This document shows, piece after piece, positions 26,917 to 35,614 of a DNA stretch of 64,000 nt. Source of the DNA: Candidatus Stoquefichus sp. SB1 (GTDB lineage Bacteria; Bacillota_I; Bacilli_A; Erysipelotrichales; Coprobacillaceae); the NCBI RefSeq assembly GCF_001244545.1, contig NZ_LN852696.1:558001-622000 (forward strand), written 5' to 3'. The position numbers were made by a program, and so were the translations under genes. The notes under the pieces were generated by a model that was not told the origin of the DNA, searched no databases, and saw nothing but the letters and a program-made list of their open reading frames with translations. The number at the start of each line of letters is the position of its first letter. The stretch's first letter is position 1.

Positions 26917-27663
26917 ATGAAAAAACAATTTGGTTTTGTTAAAATAAAAAGTGGCACACATAAAGGGAGAATAGCTCGTTATATTGGTCATGATGAAAAA
27001 GGAAAAGCTCAAATAACTTTTAGTTATGATCAAGATTTTTTAACATGGCCCATCTCTTCACAAGTTTCGCAAAATGTTCTTGATGATGATATATCTTTAA
27101 TTGATATTATAGATCGTTATTATGATGTTGTGGGTGATTTAAATAAAATATCATTAAAAGGTCATCCTAAGATAAAAAAGTATTCTGCAAAACATAATGA
27201 ACTTATTTGTGAAAGTCATTTGTTACGTTGTTTGTTAAAGGAATATACAGCGATTCATCAACTTCAATTTAAAGAGAAGGAAACAAATATATATATGATG
27301 AGTTCTTTTCAAGATTTACTCCTCGTGAATGATTTGATAGCTGAACTATCTTTTAATCATTGGCATGTTTGTCATAATGATCATGAAATACATCATGGTT
27401 ATCAGCTGGAACAAGCTTTGTATATGTGTAGTCAGTTTGTATTTGTTTTATCACAACATTATGATAAAAAAGATATGTATCAAGAATATCAGGAAATTTT
27501 AGCCAAGAAGAATGATTTGCAACAGGTGATTATTATCACTCTTGATCAGGAAATTCATTTAAATGAAGATGATTTGTATATTGATAGAAAGAGTGATAGC
27601 GATACACTTCGTAGAAAAGTTATCGAGTTAGAAAAAAGATTTATAAATTGTGATAGTCATTAA
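26917..27663 (+). CDS. Protein with KOW-like N-terminus and TIR-like C-terminal domain
   Basis: A 248-residue protein I do not recognise as a named family. Residues ~1-45 resemble a small KOW/SH3-type beta barrel (KIKSGTHKGRIARYIGHDEKGKAQI). Residues ~125-225 show the order of elements of a TIR domain: strand TNIYMMSS, helix, GYQLEQALYMCSQFVFVLSQ (helix and strand as in TIR 'S..vivvlS'), then YQEYQEI containing a candidate catalytic glutamate, and the strand QVIIITLD. The TIR call is by pattern only and may be wrong. It is co-operonic with the DUF4261 gene. Confidence 0.5.
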   Translation: MKKQFGFVKIKSGTHKGRIARYIGHDEKGKAQITFSYDQDFLTWPISSQVSQNVLDDDISLIDIIDRYYDVVGDLNKISLKGHPKIKKYSAKHNELICESHLLRCLLKEYTAIHQLQFKEKETNIYMMSSFQDLLLVNDLIAELSFNHWHVCHNDHEIHHGYQLEQALYMCSQFVFVLSQHYDKKDMYQEYQEILAKKNDLQQVIIITLDQEIHLNEDDLYIDRKSDSDTLRRKVIELEKRFINCDSH

Positions 27664-27665
27664 TG

Positions 27666-27694
27666 AAAGTATAATTGAAAAGTTATACTTTTTT
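27666..27694 (+). terminator. Terminator after the TIR-like gene
   Basis: AAAGTATAA (27666-27674) pairs with TTATACTTT (27683-27691), with a T-run to 27694. Confidence 0.75.
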
Positions 27695-27716
27695 CTATTC
27701 CATTTTGGAATAGAAA
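27692..27716. promoter_or_regulatory. 10-bp palindrome upstream of the UbiD gene, candidate LysR site
   Basis: TTTCTATTCC and its exact inverse are separated by ATTTT. The core contains T-N11-A, the LysR-box pattern, and a LysR regulator is encoded in the same cluster. No T-run follows, so a terminator is unlikely. Confidence 0.4.
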
Positions 27717-27824
27717 GCATCTAAAGAAGAATTGTTTGAGAAGCTTTGTAAGTGTTAAGATAGATAAGGCTAAGAGGGGAAAACAGAGTTGTACCTTCAA
27801 AATCATATAGAGAAGGAGAAATAT

Positions 27825-29306
27825 ATGTCAAAGAAAAAAGTGAATGATTTACGTTCAGCCTTAGAATTGTTACAGTCTATTGATGGGCAATTGGTTGAAA
27901 CAGATATAGAAGTTGATCCATTAGGAGAGTTATCAGGTGTTTATCGTCATGTGGGAGCAGGAGGGACAGTTATGCGTCCAACTCAAGAAGGTCCTGCCAT
28001 GATCTTTAACAATGTGAAAGGTCATCCAGGAGCAAAAGTGGCGATTGGGTTACTAGCAAGTCGTACCAGAGTAGGATATCTATTAGATTGTCCATCAGAC
28101 AAATTAGGCTTCTTATTAAAAGATTCAGTAAACAATCCAATAAAACCGATTGTGGTTCCTCAAGAACAGGCAAAATGTCAGGAAGTGAAATATTTTGCTG
28201 ATGATCCTGATTTTGATATTCGTCAATTGGTACCTGCACCAACGAACACTTTAGAAGATGCAGGACCTTATATTACACTTGGAATGTGTTATGCATCTTC
28301 ACCTGAAACAGGTGAATCTGATGTTACAATTCATCGTATGTGTTTCCAATCTAAAGATGAAATATCTATTTTCTTACAACCAGGAGCACGTCATATTGGA
28401 TATTTTAGAGAATTAGCAGAAGCGAAAGGTGAAGCTTTACCTATTTCAATTAGTATTGGTGTTGATCCAGCAATTGAAATTGCATCATGTTTTGAAGCAC
28501 CAACGACACCTCTAGGATATGATGAATTACAAGTTGCTGGCGCAATAAGAAATGAACCAGTTGAACTTGTTCAATGTTTAACAATTGATGAAAGAGCAAT
28601 TGCGAATGCTGAGTATGTCATTGAAGGAGAAATATTACCAGGAAGACGTATTCGAGAAGACATCAATTCTCACACAGGAAAAGCTATGCCAGAATTCCCA
28701 GGATATTGTGGACCTGCAAATCCAGAGTTACCAATTATTAAAGTTAAAGCTGTCACAACGAGAAAAAATCCAATTATGCAAACATGTATTGGACCAAGCG
28801 AGGAACATGTTTCAATGGCAGGAATTCCGACAGAAGCCAGTATTTTAACAATGGTAGATAAAGCAATGCCAGGGAAGTTACAAAATGTTTATTGTGCTTC
28901 TAGTGGTGGTGGAAAATATATTGCAGTCATGCAATTTAAAAAATCTGTTCCATCGGATGAAGGTCGACAAAGACAAGCCGCTTTATTAGCATTTAGTGCT
29001 TTTGCTGAATTGAAACATGTTTTCCTTGTTGATGAAGATGTTGATCCATTCGATATGAAAGATGTGATATGGGCAATGACAACACGTTTCCAGGCTGATT
29101 TAGATTTGATTACGATTCCTGGTGTACAATGTCATCCTTTGGATCCATCAAATGATCCCCAGTATTCTTCACATATCAGAGCACGTGGTATTGCTTGTAA
29201 GGCAATTTTTGATTGTACAGTTCCATTTGATCAAAAAGATCGTTTTGAAAGAGCAAAGTTCATGGATGTTGATGTCAAGCATTGGCTACCAGATATGTTT
29301 AAGTAA
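27825..29306 (+). CDS. UbiD-family prenyl-FMN-dependent decarboxylase
   Basis: A 493-residue (de)carboxylase needing prenylated FMN. Known relatives in anaerobes and lactobacilli (LpdC, VdcC) decarboxylate hydroxybenzoates such as gallate, protocatechuate or vanillate. Typical segments are ETGESDVTIHRM, the following QPGARHIG, and DEDVDPFDMKDVIWAM near the C-terminus. The ATG at 27825 follows AGAAGGAG; an upstream TTG is rejected. The operon continues with DUF554 and the UbiX that makes its cofactor, and an LpdD-like chaperone lies 1 kb further on. Substrate is inferred only from these neighbours. Confidence 0.9.
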   Translation: MSKKKVNDLRSALELLQSIDGQLVETDIEVDPLGELSGVYRHVGAGGTVMRPTQEGPAMIFNNVKGHPGAKVAIGLLASRTRVGYLLDCPSDKLGFLLKDSVNNPIKPIVVPQEQAKCQEVKYFADDPDFDIRQLVPAPTNTLEDAGPYITLGMCYASSPETGESDVTIHRMCFQSKDEISIFLQPGARHIGYFRELAEAKGEALPISISIGVDPAIEIASCFEAPTTPLGYDELQVAGAIRNEPVELVQCLTIDERAIANAEYVIEGEILPGRRIREDINSHTGKAMPEFPGYCGPANPELPIIKVKAVTTRKNPIMQTCIGPSEEHVSMAGIPTEASILTMVDKAMPGKLQNVYCASSGGGKYIAVMQFKKSVPSDEGRQRQAALLAFSAFAELKHVFLVDEDVDPFDMKDVIWAMTTRFQADLDLITIPGVQCHPLDPSNDPQYSSHIRARGIACKAIFDCTVPFDQKDRFERAKFMDVDVKHWLPDMFK

Positions 29307-29318
29307 GGAGGAAGAAAA

Positions 29319-30044
29319 ATGCCTACAGGAGTGATTATTAATGCTTGTTCCGTTTTATTTGGTGGAATAGCTGGAGCATTAGTTGGACATAAACTAAGTC
29401 CAAAATTTAAAACAGAGATTAATCTTATTTTTGGTGTTTGTTCGATGGGGATGGGAATCAGTTCAATTGGACTGATGAAAAATATGCCTGCTGTTATCTT
29501 TGCGATTATTATTGGAACAGCAATCGGATTATTGTTACATTTAGGGGATTGGATTCAAAAAGCAGCAACTTTGATGCAAAAACCAATCGCTAAAGTTTTT
29601 AAAAACAGTTCTGAATTAAGTGAAGAGGAGTTTTTAACACAATTAGTGACAATTATTGTTTTATTTTGTGCTAGTGGAACAGGTATATATGGCTCTTTAA
29701 CTGCTGGAATGACGGGTGATAATTCTATCCTCATTTCAAAATCAATTCTTGATTTCTTCACAGCAGCCATCTTTGCCTGCAACTTGGGATATGTTGTTTC
29801 TGTTATTTCCATTCCTCAATTCTTTATTTTCTTTGTATTATTTTTATGTGCTGGTTTCATCTTCCCAATGACTTCACCAGATATGATTGCTGATTTTAAG
29901 GCGTGTGGTGGCTTTCTCATGTTAGCAACTGGTTTTAGAATGGTTAAACTCAAGAATTTTCCAATTGCTGATATGATCCCTGCAATGGTCATTGTCATGC
30001 CATTAAGTTATATTTGGATGGCTTATATTATGGCGTTGGTGTAA
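29319..30044 (+). CDS. DUF554-family membrane protein
   Basis: A 241-residue integral membrane protein with about seven hydrophobic segments and the glycine-rich N-terminus (PTGVIINACSVLFGGIAGAL) typical of DUF554/YdfK proteins. Lying between UbiD and UbiX genes, it may transport the aromatic acid or its decarboxylated product, but the family has no firmly known function. AAGGAGGAAG precedes the ATG. Confidence 0.83.
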   Translation: MPTGVIINACSVLFGGIAGALVGHKLSPKFKTEINLIFGVCSMGMGISSIGLMKNMPAVIFAIIIGTAIGLLLHLGDWIQKAATLMQKPIAKVFKNSSELSEEEFLTQLVTIIVLFCASGTGIYGSLTAGMTGDNSILISKSILDFFTAAIFACNLGYVVSVISIPQFFIFFVLFLCAGFIFPMTSPDMIADFKACGGFLMLATGFRMVKLKNFPIADMIPAMVIVMPLSYIWMAYIMALV

Positions 30045-30045
30045 T

Positions 30046-30606
30046 ATGAAAAAAATTGTTGTGGGAATAAGTGGAGCGAGCGGAATGCCACTTGCTATTC
30101 ATTTATTAAAAGTGTTACGAACAAATCCAGACGTTGAAACCCATTTGGTTATCAGCACTGGTGCACAAATGACAATCTTGCAAGAAACGAATATGGCAAT
30201 TGCTGATGTACTGGCTTTAGCTGACTATGTTTATGATAACCATAATGTTGCAGCAAGTATTGCCAGTGGAACGTTTGAAACAGCAGGGATGATTGTTGTG
30301 CCATGTTCAATGAAGACAGTTGCAGGAATTGCGCATGGGTATTCTGATAATTTACTATTGCGAAGTTGTGATGTGACAATTAAAGAACAAAGACAATTAA
30401 TATTAGTGACCAGAGAATCACCTCTGTCACCAATCCATTTAGAGAATCTGACACATTTATCTAGATTACATCATGTCATGATTATGCCGCCTATGCTAAC
30501 ATACTATAACTTACCTCAAACAATTGAAGATATGGAAATACATATGATTGGTAAAATCCTTTCTCAATTTGGTATTGAAGTTGATCAGTTTAAACGCTGG
30601 CAATAA
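30046..30606 (+). CDS. ubiX: Flavin prenyltransferase UbiX
   Basis: A 186-residue flavoprotein that prenylates FMN to produce the cofactor of UbiD decarboxylases. The N-terminal GISGASGMPLAIHLL loop, the central VVPCSMKTVAGIAHGYSDNLL and LVTRESPLSPIHLENL are the diagnostic motifs. It starts two bases after the DUF554 stop, so translation is coupled. It supplies the UbiD encoded two genes upstream. Confidence 0.93.
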   Translation: MKKIVVGISGASGMPLAIHLLKVLRTNPDVETHLVISTGAQMTILQETNMAIADVLALADYVYDNHNVAASIASGTFETAGMIVVPCSMKTVAGIAHGYSDNLLLRSCDVTIKEQRQLILVTRESPLSPIHLENLTHLSRLHHVMIMPPMLTYYNLPQTIEDMEIHMIGKILSQFGIEVDQFKRWQ

Positions 30607-30633
30607 GAAAAGCAGCCTTCATGACTGCTTTTC
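30607..30633. terminator. Hairpin between UbiX and the convergent LysR gene
   Basis: GAAAAGCAG (30607-30615) pairs with CTGCTTTTC (30625-30633). The 3' arm is T-rich in both directions, so it likely terminates both genes. Confidence 0.65.
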
Positions 30634-31511
30634 TAAAATTTTATGGGTTGTAAAGTTTGAACAAATTTTTCAATAGCATCTCTATGTTGAGAATTTAATG
30701 AATAATAAAGTTGAATATCACCATGAATATTTTCAGTGAATGGAAGAATTTTGACTTGATTGAGATGAAAGATATGTAATGATTTTTTCATTAATAATGC
30801 AATCCCATTGTTTTCACTAGCCCCGCTTAAAATGGTTTCCATTCGTCCATGTCTATTAATAATAGGATCAAAGCCAGCTTGATGACATGCTTCTATTGCA
30901 AGATTAGAAATGCTCGTATAAAGAGGTGGCAATAACAATTTTTCATCTTTTAACTGGGCTATTGATAATTGTTGAAGATGTGATAAAGGATGTTGTTTAG
31001 AAACAGCAGCGACTAAACTATCTTCATAAAGTAATATATGCCCAAAAGAATCAAGTTCTTCATAATGTCCTCTTAAAATATAAATATCATAATCATGATA
31101 ATCTAATTTATGATGTAAGTCACGCTCTTCAATTTCATCTATTATCAAATGAATATGGGGATATTTTTGGGTAAATTCATTTAATTTATGTGCCAAGTCA
31201 TAATGTGAGAAGATTGGAAGCATGGCTATTTTGATTGTATTATGTTGTTTATCTTTTATGGAGTGTAAATGGTCTAACATTTTTTCATGGTCTTTCAAAA
31301 TGACTTTTACATCTTTTAAAAGGAGTTGACCTTCATGTGTAAGAGTAATCTGACGATGACTGCGATCAAAAAGCAAAAGACCTAGTTCTTCTTCTAATTT
31401 GGCAATTTGTTTAGATAAGGCAGATTGTGTGATGTTCATTTCTATTGCAGCTAGTGAAAATGTTTTATGAACACTCACTGCATAGAAATATTGTAATTGT
31501 TCAATAGTCAT
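30633..31511 (-). CDS. LysR-family transcriptional regulator
   Basis: A 292-residue LysR regulator. The winged helix-turn-helix is at residues ~1-60 (TFSLAAIEMNITQSALSKQIAKLEEELG), followed by a periplasmic-binding-like effector domain. The ATG at 31511 is chosen because AGGTGA is well spaced; a GTG nine bases earlier overlaps that site. It is convergent with the UbiD operon and divergent from the LpdD-like gene, so it probably senses an aromatic acid and controls the decarboxylase genes. Confidence 0.88.
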   Translation of the reverse strand: MTIEQLQYFYAVSVHKTFSLAAIEMNITQSALSKQIAKLEEELGLLLFDRSHRQITLTHEGQLLLKDVKVILKDHEKMLDHLHSIKDKQHNTIKIAMLPIFSHYDLAHKLNEFTQKYPHIHLIIDEIEERDLHHKLDYHDYDIYILRGHYEELDSFGHILLYEDSLVAAVSKQHPLSHLQQLSIAQLKDEKLLLPPLYTSISNLAIEACHQAGFDPIINRHGRMETILSGASENNGIALLMKKSLHIFHLNQVKILPFTENIHGDIQLYYSLNSQHRDAIEKFVQTLQPIKF

Positions 31512-31573
31512 AATATTCACCTATTCCTTAGAAAAATATTTTATCATAATTTGTAAAGAAAGGAAAAGAAAAG

Positions 31574-31897
31574 ATGAGAGAGAATCGTATGGAAAGGACA
31601 TTCAAATGGCTGGGGAATGACCTGGTTATTTGTGTCTATAATCAAAATGCACATATTGGTAGTATCGTCACTGGACAACCTTATATTAAGGAAAATGAAG
31701 TTCATGTCACTTTGAATACATGGAATCAATTAGGACATAAGGATGATATCATTGCAACAATGTATGTGAAGGCAGCAGTCAAGAAGTATCGTTGTGTTGT
31801 GAGTTGTATTTGTGGAATTCATTTAGATAATATAACTGATGCACAAATGCAGGCGATATTTGATTGGGTACAAGAAGATATAAAAACATTGTCATAA
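31574..31897 (+). CDS. LpdD-like prenylated-flavin chaperone / hydroxyarylate decarboxylase accessory subunit
   Basis: A 107-residue protein. The pattern LVICVYNQNAHIGSIV, then GHKDDIIA, then CGIHLDNIT corresponds closely to subunit D of gallate and vanillate decarboxylases (VdcD/LpdD), where HIGAV, GHKDD and GIHID are hallmarks. The family is thought to help load or mature the prenyl-FMN cofactor of UbiD. A second in-frame ATG at 31589 is possible. It is divergent from the LysR gene and completes a B, C, D decarboxylase set. Confidence 0.72.
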   Translation: MRENRMERTFKWLGNDLVICVYNQNAHIGSIVTGQPYIKENEVHVTLNTWNQLGHKDDIIATMYVKAAVKKYRCVVSCICGIHLDNITDAQMQAIFDWVQEDIKTLS

Positions 31898-31932
31898 TCA
31901 CTTTCTATAATAAGAGAAGTGATTATTTTTTT
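31894..31932 (+). terminator. Terminator after the LpdD-like gene
   Basis: ATAATCACTT (31894-31903) pairs with AAGTGATTAT (31917-31926), followed by seven T residues. It marks the end of the decarboxylase cluster. Confidence 0.85.
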
Positions 31933-31966
31933 CAGTTAGAAAAATAGTCTTTTCATTATATAGGTA

Positions 31967-31975
31967 TGCTATAAT
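31967..31975 (+). promoter_or_regulatory. Extended -10 promoter of the TIGR04076 gene
   Basis: TGC-TATAAT is an extended -10 (31967-31975). No good -35 is visible 17 bases upstream, as is usual for extended -10 promoters. Confidence 0.5.
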
Positions 31976-32017
31976 ATATGTATATTTTGCAGTTGCAAAA
32001 GAGAGGGGAGAATTATC

Positions 32018-32365
32018 ATGAAAAAATGGTATGATGAGGAATATGAATGGGAAATTGAAGTTATTGGATTTCTTCGCAGTGATCATACAGAACGATATTG
32101 TCGTAATGGAGAAGAAATAGGGGATAAGTATACATGTACATATGGTTGCCCCGTAAATCAGGATGGGCAGGGTATCTGTTCAAAAGTCATGACAGTGATG
32201 TTTCCTATTATGGAAGCTGTCAGAAGTGGTGGGGATTTAAGAAATATCGGTGGCGATACTCCATATAGTAAAGATATCGTTTGTCCAGATGGCTGTGTTT
32301 TGTTTAGAATGACAGCAAAGAAACTTGATAATGAGAATTTTTATAAAGGTAAATTTTTTGATTAA
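32018..32365 (+). CDS. TIGR04076-family protein
   Basis: A 115-residue cytoplasmic protein. The arrangement of cysteines and the ending GGDTPYSKDIVCPDGCVLFRM fit my recollection of the TIGR04076 family: a GD.y motif, a middle cysteine and a CPD motif near the end. Several conserved cysteines (CTYGCPVNQDGQGIC) suggest metal binding. Function unknown. GAGGGGAG precedes the ATG. It opens a long run of small same-strand genes. Confidence 0.65.
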   Translation: MKKWYDEEYEWEIEVIGFLRSDHTERYCRNGEEIGDKYTCTYGCPVNQDGQGICSKVMTVMFPIMEAVRSGGDLRNIGGDTPYSKDIVCPDGCVLFRMTAKKLDNENFYKGKFFD

Positions 32366-32397
32366 GACAATTATCAAAAAGAATGGAGATGAAGGAT

Positions 32398-32856
32398 ATG
32401 CAGGATTTCTTTCAAGCATTAATAAGTGATAAAAAAAGTGAGGCAATTCCTCAAGAATATAATTATTTTGAAAAGTTAATTGGACAATGGCAAATAGATT
32501 ATTTTGATAGTCAGATTTCACATGTTATAAAAGGTGAGTGGCATTTTGCATGGGTGCTTGAAGGAATGGCTATCCAGGATATAATTATCTTGCCTGAATA
32601 TGAATATGGAACATCATTACGTATTTATAATCCTAATACACATGCATGGGATGTTGCTTACGGATATACAGGAAAAATAATCCGACTTGAAGCGAAAAAG
32701 CAAGATGATCAAATTGTTCTTACATTTATAGATGACGAGACAAGAAAATGGGTTTTTGTTAAGATTGAGGATAATTATTTTCATTGGCAAAATATTACAG
32801 TAAAAGATGATGGTGAATGGCAGATAAATGCAGAAATATATGGTAAGCGTATGTAA
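32398..32856 (+). CDS. Lipocalin-like (DUF1579-related) protein
   Basis: A 152-residue protein whose pattern (LIGQWQIDYF, GEWHFAWVLEGMAIQDI, YGTSLRIYNP, AWDVAYGYTG, WHWQNITV-type strands) is that of a small lipocalin-like beta barrel. Residues 20 onward alternate as beta strands with conserved tryptophans. There is no signal peptide. The ATG at 32398 was chosen because GGAG lies about nine bases before it; ATGs at 32383 and 32389 lack a site. Function unknown. Confidence 0.6.
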   Translation: MQDFFQALISDKKSEAIPQEYNYFEKLIGQWQIDYFDSQISHVIKGEWHFAWVLEGMAIQDIIILPEYEYGTSLRIYNPNTHAWDVAYGYTGKIIRLEAKKQDDQIVLTFIDDETRKWVFVKIEDNYFHWQNITVKDDGEWQINAEIYGKRM

Positions 32857-33033
32857 TGAATGACCATATCAAAGAATGAAGAGAATATTTATAGGTATCA
32901 TATTATGTTAAATTAAAAAAGTGTGTAACATATGAAATATTGACTAAGTTTTTATTGAAATGTGATGAAACTTAAATAGTTTAGAGAAAAGATGTCTGTA
33001 GATATGAAGATGAAGGGGAGGAAAAACAAGCAT

Positions 33034-33750
33034 ATGAATATAGAAAATGAACAAGAGTTTATTCAAGGCGCCTTTTTTGAGTTATTAAATAAAGGATGGA
33101 TAAAAGGGGATTTGAAGCCATCACTTATAACAAAACAAGATATTGAAAAATTAGAAGAAAAATATCAAATAGAGATACCATCACTTTATAAAGAATTTTT
33201 AATGGCCTATCAACTTCCAAAATCAATTGTTAATGATCATTTATTTAAAATAAGTGGTATAGTTAATAGGGATAAAGTTGAGGGATTGGAGCCATTATGG
33301 TTAATATTAAATCGTATTAAAGATGTAAAATCTTTAGAAAAAATAATTGATGAGTTCAGGTCAATAGCTATTGATTATTGTGAAGCACCAGAAGGTTCCT
33401 ATCTTCATTTTTTACCTATTGGTGATTGGGGCGCAGGATGGGGACCATTGTGTATTGATTTGAAACTTGCAAAAAAGAAAGCAAATAAAGATGATGAATC
33501 AACATGGTCACTTGTTTGGTTTGATCATGAGGAGTTTGATTGGAAAGAAGAATATTTAAAAGAAGATGGATTACTGTATGGAAGACCTGCAGTTCCAGAT
33601 TTTCAAACATTATTAGAATGGTATTTCATAGGTACACTTGAACAGGAGTTTGAAAATCAATATCAGTTAAAGTTGGATGTTCAAAAACTATCAAGCTTTG
33701 AATTTTGTGGATCCTATTGGGAAGATAAATGGAAAGATAATGATATGTAA
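33034..33750 (+). CDS. SMI1/KNR4 (SUKH) domain protein, possible immunity protein
   Basis: A 238-residue protein. The N-terminal part IEKLEEKYQIEIPSLYKEFL matches the SUKH/SMI1-KNR4 motif (E..yg..LP..Yk.FL), and FLPIGDWGAGWGPLCID supplies the later conserved strand. SUKH proteins commonly act as immunity proteins against polymorphic nuclease toxins, but no toxin gene is visible here. The ATG at 33034 leaves GGGGAGG about 12 bases upstream; earlier in-frame starts are possible. Confidence 0.75.
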   Translation: MNIENEQEFIQGAFFELLNKGWIKGDLKPSLITKQDIEKLEEKYQIEIPSLYKEFLMAYQLPKSIVNDHLFKISGIVNRDKVEGLEPLWLILNRIKDVKSLEKIIDEFRSIAIDYCEAPEGSYLHFLPIGDWGAGWGPLCIDLKLAKKKANKDDESTWSLVWFDHEEFDWKEEYLKEDGLLYGRPAVPDFQTLLEWYFIGTLEQEFENQYQLKLDVQKLSSFEFCGSYWEDKWKDNDM

Positions 33751-33790
33751 TGAGATATTATAAATGAGAATTTTATGGAGGAAAAGAAAT

Positions 33791-34165
33791 ATGGATTTCA
33801 TGAATGAACTTTTGAATTGTCTTAACCGCATTGACTACGATGCATTTGATGAAGACTATCTAGATGAATGTCTTGACAGTAGAGATTGTGACCCATTTGA
33901 TACTGAATGGTGTCGAGTTGATGAAGAAATAAAAGCATTGAAAAATGCTCAGAGCTATACTCATAAAAATAAAGAAGAACAAGATAAAATAAGAGAAAAA
34001 GCATTCATGATAATTGAGGAAAATATCGAGGGTGAACTGTCGGATTATGTTTCCGATGATTTTGGATTAATTTATGACAGTATTGTATTAAACTATAAAG
34101 ATGAATGGCTTAATAAACTTATTGCAGCATATAAAAATAAAAAAATTCCTACTGGAGAACTTTAA
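33791..34165 (+). CDS. Small acidic hypothetical protein
   Basis: A 124-residue protein, strongly acidic at its N-terminus (DAFDEDYLDECLDSRDCD), with predicted helices throughout and no membrane segment. I do not recognise the family. GGAGG stands six to ten bases before the ATG at 33791. It lies 40 bases after the SUKH gene, and small acidic proteins next to SUKH genes are often further immunity proteins; that role is speculation. Confidence 0.6.
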   Translation: MDFMNELLNCLNRIDYDAFDEDYLDECLDSRDCDPFDTEWCRVDEEIKALKNAQSYTHKNKEEQDKIREKAFMIIEENIEGELSDYVSDDFGLIYDSIVLNYKDEWLNKLIAAYKNKKIPTGEL

Positions 34166-34230
34166 TGCAATTCTAGTTTATAGAAGTTATAAAGATGAGA
34201 AAGAATGAAAATTTGCAAAGGAGATATTTT

Positions 34231-34491
34231 ATGGGAAGTTTAGATAGTATGTTAAACATTGGAAAAGAAATGAAAACAAAACTTTTTTCAATTGGTGTTG
34301 CTTCATCAGAAGATTTAATGAGGCTAGGGAGTAAAGAGGCGTTTTATCGATTAAAAAAACAATATCCAAATGTATGCTTAGTTCATCTATATGCATTACA
34401 AGGTGCTATTGATAATGTTGATTATGATAAACTTTCAGATGAAGTTAAAGTTGATTTAAAGCGATTTAGTGACAGTATTAAAGAAAAATAG
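34231..34491 (+). CDS. TfoX/Sxy C-terminal-domain protein
   Basis: An 86-residue stand-alone TfoX_C domain. It shows LDSMLNIGKEMKTKLFSIGVASSEDLMRLGSKEAFYRLKKQYPNVCLVHLYALQGAI, the helix-hairpin-helix-like pattern of that family. In proteobacteria the domain occurs in competence regulator TfoX; short Firmicute versions have no assigned role. AAAGGAGA precedes the ATG at 34231. Confidence 0.75.
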   Translation: MGSLDSMLNIGKEMKTKLFSIGVASSEDLMRLGSKEAFYRLKKQYPNVCLVHLYALQGAIDNVDYDKLSDEVKVDLKRFSDSIKEK

Positions 34492-34566
34492 AAGTGTACA
34501 AATTCGAGTTTCCTGATGAAGAGTGATGAAAATTAGAATTTGTAAAAGAAAGACAGGTATTGAGTC

Positions 34567-35490
34567 ATGGGAGCATGGATAAACTTTTCTAATGTTATTA
34601 ATATAGGAAACAAAACAACATCTAACGGTGTTATTAATACATTATCTTATAAAGATATAGATAAAAATAAAATTCAAGAAATTGTAAATAACAATAAAAT
34701 TGAAGTGCTTCAAATTGAAAGTAATTTACCTAAAAAAGCATTTAATGTTATTGATAAAATATTAGAATTAAGACCAGATATCTCATTTAGAGTATTTAAT
34801 ATTATGGGAGATAATACTTTTGATTTAGATGATCTTTCTAATATGAAATATTTAACAAAATTAAAGTTAGATGGACATCTAGCAAATAATCCTAAAGCAA
34901 TTGAGATTGAAAAGGTTTGTAACCTTAGTAACATTAAAGAATTATCAGTTAATTTATTTGATTTAAAAGATTATAGTTTTATTAAAAATTTAAATCCCAA
35001 TCTTGAAAGTATTACAATAATTGCTGATACAATGAGAGGCACACCATTATTTGATTGTAAGTGGCTATTGCCATATAGAAATCTTAAAAATGTTTTTCTG
35101 GGAAAAAAAGCAAGGAAAAATTTAAAAAAAATTAATGAATTACCGAATTTAAATAGATTGATTCTTCGAGGAATAAAAATTGATGACTTTTATTTTTTAG
35201 AAAATACTAATATAGAATTATTATCGATACTATGGTGTAGTGTAAATGATTTTAATTCAATAGAAGTTTTAAAAAAATTAAAGTATTTGGAATTATGGAG
35301 AATTCCAAAGTTAGAAGATATTTCTATCATTGAAAAAATAGAAAGTTTAAAAAGTTTGAAATTACAAGATTTAAAACATCTACAAGTATTACCAGATTTT
35401 TCTAGTATGGATAATTTAAAAGATATATCTATAATAAATACGCCAATTGATAAATCTAAAATACCATCTAAAATAAAAATTTTAAAATAA
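34567..35490 (+). CDS. Leucine-rich-repeat-like hypothetical protein
   Basis: A 307-residue cytoplasmic protein. Repeated units of about 22-24 residues with the form L..L.L....l....i (for example MKYLTKLKLDGHLANN, LKYLELWRIPKLEDISII, LKSLKLQDLKHLQVLP) indicate an LRR solenoid, roughly from residue 85 to the end. Codon use is more A-rich than in neighbours and Shine-Dalgarno pairing is weak. No signal peptide, so it is not a surface adhesin. Function unknown. Confidence 0.65.
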   Translation: MGAWINFSNVINIGNKTTSNGVINTLSYKDIDKNKIQEIVNNNKIEVLQIESNLPKKAFNVIDKILELRPDISFRVFNIMGDNTFDLDDLSNMKYLTKLKLDGHLANNPKAIEIEKVCNLSNIKELSVNLFDLKDYSFIKNLNPNLESITIIADTMRGTPLFDCKWLLPYRNLKNVFLGKKARKNLKKINELPNLNRLILRGIKIDDFYFLENTNIELLSILWCSVNDFNSIEVLKKLKYLELWRIPKLEDISIIEKIESLKSLKLQDLKHLQVLPDFSSMDNLKDISIINTPIDKSKIPSKIKILK

Positions 35491-35614
35491 TTACTCGTTC
35501 AATTAAAATTTATAATATATAATTCATAGAATGATTACAAGTATTATATGAGCAGTAATGAAAGAGGATTTTGGTTGTTATTTTCAGTAGTTATTTAAAA
35601 GGAGGAACATATTA

